Part shown: positions 41,305-46,616 of the stretch, one piece after another
Position numbering within the stretch: position 1 is the stretch's first letter
How the letters are laid out: every line of letters starts with the position of its first letter
Source: Corallococcus sicarius
Lineage (GTDB): Bacteria; Myxococcota; Myxococcia; Myxococcales; Myxococcaceae
NCBI RefSeq assembly: GCF_003611735.1
Contig: NZ_RAWG01000037.1
Span: 1 to 46,616 of the forward strand
Length of the DNA: 46,616 nt
Reading direction: 5' to 3'
Position numbers and translations under genes: made by a program
Notes under the pieces: generated by a model
Databases searched by the model: none
Told to the model about the DNA's origin: nothing
The model's input: the letters and a program-made list of their open reading frames with translations, nothing else

Positions 41305-41527
41305 ACCCGCCCTCCTCGCCCATCCCACGCGCCCCACCCGAGGGGTCCATTCCTCAAGCTGTGCAGCCCCCTGCGTCGTGGCGAGGGCCGACTGTCGACG
41401 ACCGCCAGCCTCCTTGGACTCACGTTCGCGTGTGGACAGACGTGCCCGCCATCCGGGCCAGGAGGAGGGCCGGGGCGGATCATCCGCGCACCGCCCGTGA
41501 GCCTGTTCTGCACGCTCGGCAGCAGGA

Positions 41528-41558
41528 CCGAAGGCGGTTAGGGTGGCGCCGCCTTCGG
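41528..41558 (+). promoter_or_regulatory. Perfect 10-base inverted repeat in leader of MDR gene
   Basis: CCGAAGGCGG (41528-41537) and CCGCCTTCGG (41549-41558) are separated by 11 bases and end 25 bases before the ATG at 41584. As DNA it could be a repressor operator overlapping the promoter; as RNA, a leader hairpin. The 279-base region between the divergent genes shows nothing else I can name. Confidence 0.45.
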
Positions 41559-41583
41559 GCACGCCTTCACGCGGGAGCATGCA

Positions 41584-42570
41584 ATGAAAGCAGTGCGCTT
41601 CTCGGCCTTCGGTCCTCCCTCGGATGTGGTCCAGGTGGTGGAGGACACTCCGGCGCCGCTCCAGCCCGGCGAGGCCCGCCTCGCGGTGCTCGCCACGCCC
41701 ATCAACCCCTCCGACCTGCTCACCCTCTCCGGCGAGTACGGCGTGCTGCCCAAGCTGCCCGCCACCCCGGGCAACGAGGGCGTGGGCCGCGTGGTGGAAG
41801 TTTCCGGCTCCGACGCAGTGGCCCCCGGCGACCTCGTGTTCCTGCCGCTGGGCGCGGGCACCTGGCGCACCCACCTCGCCGCGCCGGCCGCGCAGCTGTT
41901 GCCCGTGCCGCCGGGGTTGGACCTGCTCCAGGCGAGCATGCTGATGGTCAACCCGCCCACCGCGTACCTGATGCTGCGTCAGTTCGTGACGCTCCAGCCC
42001 GGGGAGTGGGTGATGCAGAACGCGGCCAACTCCGCCGTGGGCCGCTACCTCATCACCCTGGCGCAGGTGATGGGCCTGAAGACAATCAACGTGGTGCGCC
42101 GCCAGGAATTGGCGGACGAGCTCAAGGCCCAGGGCGCGGACGTGGTGCTGCTGGACACCGACGAGTTGCCCAAGCAGGTGCGCGAGGCGACGGGCGGCGC
42201 GAAGGTGCGGCTGGGCATCGACGCGGTGGGTGGGGATTCGTCACGGCGGCTGGGGGACTGTCTGGCCACCGGCGGCGTGCTCGTGAACTACGGCGCGATG
42301 AGCGGCAAGGGCCCCAAGCTGTCCGCCGCGGCCTCCATCTTCAAGGACGTCACCCTGCGCGGCTTCTGGCTGATGCGCTGGATGCGCCACGCCCCGCGCG
42401 AGGAGCAGAACGCCACCTTCGCGAGGCTCGCGGAGCTGATGTCCGTGGGCACGCTCCAGGCGCCCGTGGACGGCACCTTCCCGCTGGAGCGCATCCATGA
42501 CGCCGTCGCGCGCGCCCAGGAGCCGGGCCGCAACGGGAAGATCATCCTCACGCCCAACCCCGTGGCCTGA
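41584..42570 (+). CDS. MDR-family reductase (trans-2-enoyl-CoA reductase-like)
   Basis: NADPH-dependent medium-chain reductase of 328 residues. The N-terminal GroES-like domain has INPSDLLTLSGEYGV and PGNEGVGRVVEV; no catalytic or structural zinc cysteines are present. The cofactor domain begins with QNAANSAVGRYLITLAQVMG, then GLKTINVVRR, which is the hallmark of the ETR/MECR branch that reduces 2-enoyl thioesters. ValArgArg after the second strand suggests NADPH. Length is usual. GGGAG lies 6 bases before the ATG. The SDR gene follows after 44 bases, possibly one operon; together they could reduce a keto/enoyl substrate. Confidence 0.87.
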   Translation: MKAVRFSAFGPPSDVVQVVEDTPAPLQPGEARLAVLATPINPSDLLTLSGEYGVLPKLPATPGNEGVGRVVEVSGSDAVAPGDLVFLPLGAGTWRTHLAAPAAQLLPVPPGLDLLQASMLMVNPPTAYLMLRQFVTLQPGEWVMQNAANSAVGRYLITLAQVMGLKTINVVRRQELADELKAQGADVVLLDTDELPKQVREATGGAKVRLGIDAVGGDSSRRLGDCLATGGVLVNYGAMSGKGPKLSAAASIFKDVTLRGFWLMRWMRHAPREEQNATFARLAELMSVGTLQAPVDGTFPLERIHDAVARAQEPGRNGKIILTPNPVA

Positions 42571-42614
42571 CGCACCCCACGGCCCACATCCCCACGGTTC
42601 AAGGAGCAACGACC

Positions 42615-43379
42615 ATGAAGCGAGTCGAAGGCAAGGTGGCACTGGTGACCGGCGGCGCGGGCGGCCTGGGCGCCGCGTCCGCGCGGATGCTCGCGCGCGA
42701 GGGCGCGAAGGTGGTGGTGACCGACCGGCGCGAGGCGGAAGGACGCGCGGTGGCACAGGAGCTGGGAGACGCGGGGCTGTTCGTCGCGCTGGACGTCACC
42801 CAGGAGGCGCAGTGGGAGAACGCGATGGCGCGCACCCTGGAGAAGTTCGGGCGGCTGGACGTGCTCGTGAACAACGCGGGCATGGGCATCGTGAAGGACG
42901 TGGAGGAGATGAGCCTGGACGAGTGGAAGCTCGTGCACGCGGTCAACCTGGACGGCGTCTTCCTGGGCTGCAAGCACGGCATCCGCGCCATGAAGCAGTC
43001 CGGCGCGAAGGGCTCCATCATCAACATCTCCTCCATCGCCGGCATCGTGGGCGTGGGGCAGTTCCCCGCGTACAGCTCCAGCAAGGGCGGCGTGCGCCTG
43101 TTGTCCAAGTCCGTGGCGCTGCACTGCGCGGCCAAGGGCTACGGCATCCGGTGCAACTCCGTGCACCCGGGCTACGTGGAGACCGCCATGGTGGAGGCGC
43201 TGACCCAGGCCGGAGGCCAGGCGGAGAAGACGCGCGCGCGCATGCTCAAGGGCATCCCCATGGGCCAGTTCGGTGAGCCGGACGACGTGGCGAACGCGGT
43301 GGTCTACCTCGCGTCGGATGAGTCCAAGCTGATGACCGGCGCCGAGATGATCCTCGACGGCGGCGCCACCGCGCAGTAG
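42615..43379 (+). CDS. Short-chain dehydrogenase (hydroxysteroid/cyclopentanol dehydrogenase type)
   Basis: Classical SDR of 254 residues. Cofactor motif TGGAGGLG near residue 12, Asp in VVVTDRRE after the second strand (NAD preferred), VNNAG, catalytic Ser in NISSIAG, and Tyr-Lys in YSSSKGG. The C-terminus FGEPDDVANAVVYLASDESKLMTGAEMILDGG is typical. Relatives oxidise 3-alpha(20-beta)-hydroxysteroids, cyclopentanol or related alcohols; the substrate here is open. AAGGAG stands 9 bases before the ATG. It lies 44 bases after the MDR gene and ends 1 base before the convergent large gene. Confidence 0.9.
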   Translation: MKRVEGKVALVTGGAGGLGAASARMLAREGAKVVVTDRREAEGRAVAQELGDAGLFVALDVTQEAQWENAMARTLEKFGRLDVLVNNAGMGIVKDVEEMSLDEWKLVHAVNLDGVFLGCKHGIRAMKQSGAKGSIINISSIAGIVGVGQFPAYSSSKGGVRLLSKSVALHCAAKGYGIRCNSVHPGYVETAMVEALTQAGGQAEKTRARMLKGIPMGQFGEPDDVANAVVYLASDESKLMTGAEMILDGGATAQ

Positions 43380-43380
43380 C

Positions 43381-45885
43381 TCACGCCCAGCGCGCGCCCA
43401 GCAGCTCCGCGAAGCGCATGGCCAGCTCCATCCGGCCCACCATCGCCTGCCCCCACGCATTCGCCTGCGTGGCCCATGTGGCGGGCGTCAGTCCCAGGGC
43501 CTGGAAGAGCTGGAGCACGTCCGCGCCCCCCTGCATCGCCTTGAGCAGGCGGGCATAGTCCAGGAGCGTGGGCAACGCTGTTCCAGGGAAGAGCACCTCG
43601 CGGTCCACGGGACGCGAGGGCACCTGGGGCAGCACGTCCGTCAGCAGGCGCAAGGCCTCCACCCGGGCTCGGACGTCCTGCTGTTCGCGCTCGAGGGCCT
43701 GGGCGGCCTGGAGCGCTTCGGCGGCACGGCGGGCGTCCTCGGCCTGGCGCTCCTGGTCGCGGCGGCGGGACTCGGCCACGCGGCGTTCAATCTCACGCTC
43801 GCGCGCGTGCTCCGCGTCCGCCTGGAGCCGGGCCCTTCGCTCGCGCATCATCCGCAGCGCGTCGTGCGTGTCGTCCAGGAAGTCGCGGTGGATGTTGGAC
43901 TCCTCCGGCGGGGACGGCGTGGTGCGCACGCGCTGTTCGAACGAGGGAAGGCGCGACTCGAAGTGCTCCAGCTCCGCGAGGAAGCGCGGGTCCCCGGACT
44001 CCACCGCATTGAGCAGCGCCCAGGCCCCCTTCGACACGGAGAGGGACGCGGTGCGCGGGCGCGTGCCCACGGCCTCTTCCGCTGCGTCCCAGAGGGCTCG
44101 CAGCCTCCGGGGCAGGACGTCCAGCGGTGCGTCCGCCAGCAGGTGCTGGGCCTGCGGGTAGAGCCCTTGCGGATCCACGCGCCACCACGTCTGGAAGCAC
44201 ACGAGCGCGTCGGGCTCCGCCTCGCGTTGCTTCTCCCACAGGGCGTCGCGCCAGGGCGCGAAGGCGGTGAGCAGGGCGCCTCGCTCGGAGGGATGGGATT
44301 GGAAGCGCTGCCAGACGGCGTCGCGCAAGGTTTCGCGGCCGGAGTACGGGCCCCACTGGCGCGCCACCCGGGACAGCGGCGCCACCAGGAGGTGCTGCGC
44401 CGGTCCCTCCCAGACCGCCATCAGCAGCCGGGCCGCGTGGCCGGAGTCGGAGCCGACAAGCCCCGCCTGCTCCCGCCGCGCGGGGAACATCAACAGCGCT
44501 TCCAGCAGGGCCTCGCCGCTGTCCGGCGCGCGAGCCCAGGCGTTCAACAGTTGCTGTTCGTCCACGCCCGCGTGGTGGAGGAAGCGCACGAACGCGAAGT
44601 CCCTGAAGCACGCGATGCGGTCCTTCGCCGCCGCCCGTTCGAGCGCATGCACCGTCTCCTCCAGGAAGCACCACATCGCCTCCGTGTCCTCCTCTTCCGG
44701 CTCGACGCCCTCGGTGGGGGTGGCGGCCCAGGCGAAGAAGTCCAGCGCGGTCTCCGCGGGCAGGTCGCGCAGCACCGCGCGTGCCCAGCGGGCCCAGCGC
44801 TGGCGGTCCTCATGTCCCCACGCGAGGAAGGGGTGCCGCTTCGCGAAGGGCAGGAGCTGATCCGCGAGCGCACCCGGCGTGTGCACGGACACGGTGAGCA
44901 GCGCTTCCAGGGCGCCTTCGGGCGGGGGCGAGGGAAGGTCGCGCAGCACCTCCTTCACGAAGCGCGCGTCCCCGTCCTTCTTCAGCCGGTCGAAGAGGCG
45001 GCGTGAGCCCCAGCCGCTCAGCGTGCGCCGGGCGAAGGTGACGGTGCGCGCGTCGGGTGAGTCCAACGCCTGCGCCACCTCCACCGCGTCTTCCAGGCAC
45101 AGCGCGCACTCGAAGCGCACGTCCGCGTCAATGCCATACAGGCCCCGGTGCAGCGCGGCCGATATCGCCTCGGTGGGCTTTTGCCCCGTCACCCGCGCCC
45201 AGGCCACCGCGGCGCGCGAGCCCACTTCGGGCACATCCAGCACACCCAGGGCCAGCACGCGGATCCGCTCGCGCTCCTCCGGGCTCAGCCGGAGGGAGGA
45301 CACGGTGTGCCAGCGCGTCAGGGCCAGCATCGCCTCCACCGCCATGCGTCCGTCCTCGTGCAGCAGGGAGCGCACCGTGAAGCGGGCCTCGTTCGACGCC
45401 GTGCCTTCGTGGACCCACGCGAGCGCCGCCAACCGTCGCAGGTCCAGGTCCGGCGCCTTGTTCGCCAGGTACTCCAGGGAGTCGGGCAGGGGGCTGAAGG
45501 GCGCGAGCCGCGCGGCCAGGAAGTCCTCGTCTCCGGGCAGCAGCGCCGCCCAGGTGTCTTCCAGGTCGCGTGCGAACCCGCGCTGCAACAGCCGCGATTC
45601 AACGCGCCGCGCGTCCTCGATGAGGCGCAGCGCCGTGCCCCATTGGCTTGCGTAGCGCGACACGAGGACCTCCACCTGGGCGGGCTCCAGCGCGGCGGTG
45701 CGGGCCGCCAGGGCGAAGCGGTCCACCCCGGACTTCAGCAGCGCCCTCGCGGCGCCGTACCTCTCCGGCGCGATGGCGCCACAGAGGCAGTGCGGACAGG
45801 CGACGTCGGACGGGATGAAGCGGGTACACGCGGGGCAGCGCACCTCCGCGCCCCGGCGCACGCCGCTGTCGAGCGGAGCGGACAT
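43381..45885 (-). CDS. Large zinc-ribbon/HEAT-like protein of unknown function
   Basis: Protein of 834 residues. The first 40 residues hold a zinc-ribbon-like pair of cysteine knuckles (CPAC and CPHCLC). The next 600 are helical and rich in Trp, Arg and Ala, like degenerate HEAT/armadillo repeats (LRRLAALAWVHEG, AVEAMLALTRWHTV, VRFECALCLEDAVEVAQAL). Residues about 680-745 form a strongly charged coiled coil (RERRARLQADAEHARERE and EDARRAAEALQAAQALE). A helical C-terminal domain ends it. No enzyme motif is seen. It may be a scaffold. The ATG at 45885 is chosen because the cysteine motif follows; the ribosome-binding site is weak. It lies next to a kinase remnant. Confidence 0.7.
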   Translation of the reverse strand: MSAPLDSGVRRGAEVRCPACTRFIPSDVACPHCLCGAIAPERYGAARALLKSGVDRFALAARTAALEPAQVEVLVSRYASQWGTALRLIEDARRVESRLLQRGFARDLEDTWAALLPGDEDFLAARLAPFSPLPDSLEYLANKAPDLDLRRLAALAWVHEGTASNEARFTVRSLLHEDGRMAVEAMLALTRWHTVSSLRLSPEERERIRVLALGVLDVPEVGSRAAVAWARVTGQKPTEAISAALHRGLYGIDADVRFECALCLEDAVEVAQALDSPDARTVTFARRTLSGWGSRRLFDRLKKDGDARFVKEVLRDLPSPPPEGALEALLTVSVHTPGALADQLLPFAKRHPFLAWGHEDRQRWARWARAVLRDLPAETALDFFAWAATPTEGVEPEEEDTEAMWCFLEETVHALERAAAKDRIACFRDFAFVRFLHHAGVDEQQLLNAWARAPDSGEALLEALLMFPARREQAGLVGSDSGHAARLLMAVWEGPAQHLLVAPLSRVARQWGPYSGRETLRDAVWQRFQSHPSERGALLTAFAPWRDALWEKQREAEPDALVCFQTWWRVDPQGLYPQAQHLLADAPLDVLPRRLRALWDAAEEAVGTRPRTASLSVSKGAWALLNAVESGDPRFLAELEHFESRLPSFEQRVRTTPSPPEESNIHRDFLDDTHDALRMMRERRARLQADAEHAREREIERRVAESRRRDQERQAEDARRAAEALQAAQALEREQQDVRARVEALRLLTDVLPQVPSRPVDREVLFPGTALPTLLDYARLLKAMQGGADVLQLFQALGLTPATWATQANAWGQAMVGRMELAMRFAELLGARWA

Positions 45886-45915
45886 GTGCCTGTGTCTACT
45901 CCGGCTGGCGCCTCC

Positions 45916-46063
45916 GTGCATCGGAGGCGTCCCCGGAGTGGATGCCGAGCATCGCCCTGTTCCGTGCCCGTCGCGGACAAGCTCGGAAGCGGCGCTGGAA
46001 GTCTGGATCCATCGCCGTGGAGAACGCCGGGCTCAGCACCTTGAGCGCCACCATCCGCTCCAG
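45916..46063 (-). pseudogene. Remnant of a Ser/Thr protein kinase N-lobe
   Basis: On the minus strand this stretch reads LERMVALKVLSPAFS, then DPDFQRRF, as in Hanks-type kinases, where MVALKVL holds the ATP-binding Lys and the following helix is DPDFRRRF-like. After that, similarity is lost (ACPRRARNR in place of REAR...LEHPN), although GIHSGDASD still recalls the PIHDAGE segment. No glycine-rich loop precedes it and no catalytic HRD or DFG follows. It is best read as a decayed kinase gene fragment in the 387-base space before the phosphatase gene; the rest of that space shows nothing else. Confidence 0.45.
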
Positions 46064-46272
46064 CGGGCACCTGGACGCAAACCGTCGCATGCACCCGTCA
46101 CGGCGGGGTGCCGGCGGCGTCACACCCGAGCCAACCTGACGCAACACCTGCCACGCCCGCGCTCCACCCCGCGCCCGTCACCCGTCCGTCAACCACTCCT
46201 CACCAGAAGGTGACCGCCGTCCCACGCGGGGCATGGACAATCCAGACATCCATCTTTCCTGGAGGAGCCTGG

Positions 46273-46616
46273 ATGCGTCTGGACCGCCGTCACTTCCTTC
46301 GTCTCTCCGCGCTGGGCGGTGGAGCGCTCGCCCTGGGGCCCGGCTTCTGGCGCGACGCCTACGCCGCCCCCGCGCAGCCCGGCCCCAGCCCTTACGGAGC
46401 CATGTCGGGCACGGCGGACGCCAACGGGGTGCGGCTGCCCGCGGGCTTCGCGTCCCGCATCATCGCGCGCTCGGGCAACAGGGTGGCGTCCACGGGCTAC
46501 ACGTGGCACGCGGCGCCGGACGGCGGGGCCTGCTTCACCACCGGCGAAGGCGGCTGGGTGTACGTGTCCAACAGCGAGCTGGCCTCGGGAGGGGGGGCGA
46601 GCGCGCTGCGCTTCGA
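46273..46616 (+). CDS. Tat-exported PhoX/DUF839-family phosphatase, partial
   Basis: First 114 codons of a gene cut by the window end. The N-terminus MRLDRRHFLRLSALGGGALAL is a twin-arginine signal peptide (RRHFLRL) ending near AYAAPAQP, so the folded enzyme is exported. The mature start (VRLPAGFASRIIARSGN, TGYTWHAAPDGGACF, GGWVYVSNSE) matches the PhoX alkaline phosphatase/DUF839 family, where the last segment contributes to the metal site. PhoX enzymes use Ca and Fe and release phosphate from organic esters. GGAGGAG lies 5 bases before the ATG. Full length and C-terminus cannot be judged. Confidence 0.85.
   Translation, partial: MRLDRRHFLRLSALGGGALALGPGFWRDAYAAPAQPGPSPYGAMSGTADANGVRLPAGFASRIIARSGNRVASTGYTWHAAPDGGACFTTGEGGWVYVSNSELASGGGASALRF

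Noticed and set aside
1-46616. rRNA, tRNA, CRISPR arrays, insertion sequences, prophage and attachment sites
   Set aside because: Looked for and not seen: no cloverleaf-like tRNA ends, no regularly spaced repeats, no transposase or integrase motifs. A tRNA- or RNA-family scan would be needed to exclude small RNAs.

Overview
The window is chromosomal DNA of a high-GC bacterium, most likely a myxobacterium of the Myxococcus/Corallococcus group. This rests on codon bias, an RpoH-type sigma factor of the SigB/SigC kind, NtrC-type activators with sigma-54 promoters, very large hybrid kinases, a TonB-dependent receptor with its own TonB-like domain, and many lipoproteins. Coding density is high and genes are tightly packed on both strands. 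I saw no rRNA, tRNA, insertion sequence, prophage or CRISPR array.

Layout. 0-4.4 kb: host-attachment-type protein, chemoreceptor, HAD hydrolase, glutathione transferase and a degenerate nucleotide-cyclase-like protein. 4.7-10.2 kb: a SulP anion (probably bicarbonate) transporter translationally coupled to a beta-carbonic anhydrase. The pair is preceded by a consensus sigma-54 promoter and by the genes of an NtrC-type activator and its sensor kinase, so it looks like a self-contained, sigma-54-controlled inorganic-carbon module. 10.3-16.3 kb: S46 dipeptidyl-peptidase, lipase, hotdog thioesterase, MAO-like flavoenzyme and Dps ferritin. 16.4-19.4 kb: redox group of SDR, YfcG-type GST and SelO AMPylase. 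19.4-21.8 kb: small membrane protein, inorganic pyrophosphatase, CHAD (polyphosphate-binding) protein and a lipoprotein. 22.1-23.1 kb: RpoH-like sigma factor behind a second consensus sigma-54 promoter. 23.1-26.0 kb: Ala/Gln-rich coiled-coil lipoprotein, divergent Hsp70-like ATPase and an unknown protein. 26.0-31.1 kb: envelope group of chalcone-isomerase-like protein, OmpA lipoprotein, TonB-dependent receptor with an N-terminal TonB-like domain, and lipoprotein. 31.5-36.3 kb: DUF2188 protein, then a hybrid kinase with two kinase cores, a receiver and an unknown protein. 36.4-37.9 kb: four small overlapping genes of lower GC that look like an orphan immunity-type cluster. 38-43.4 kb: molybdopterin oxidoreductase, UPF0104-type membrane protein, enoyl-reductase-like MDR enzyme and SDR. 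43.4-46.6 kb: large zinc-ribbon/HEAT-like protein, a remnant of a Ser/Thr kinase, and the start of a Tat-exported PhoX-type phosphatase cut by the window end.

The most interesting signals are the two consensus sigma-54 promoters (one for the carbon module next to a cognate-looking NtrB/NtrC pair, one for an alternative sigma factor), an intercistronic hairpin between the Shine-Dalgarno sequence and the start codon of the TonB-dependent receptor that would close an oversized spacer when folded, and the low-GC cluster of small overlapping genes. All functional assignments come from reading motifs and recalling families; no database search was run.
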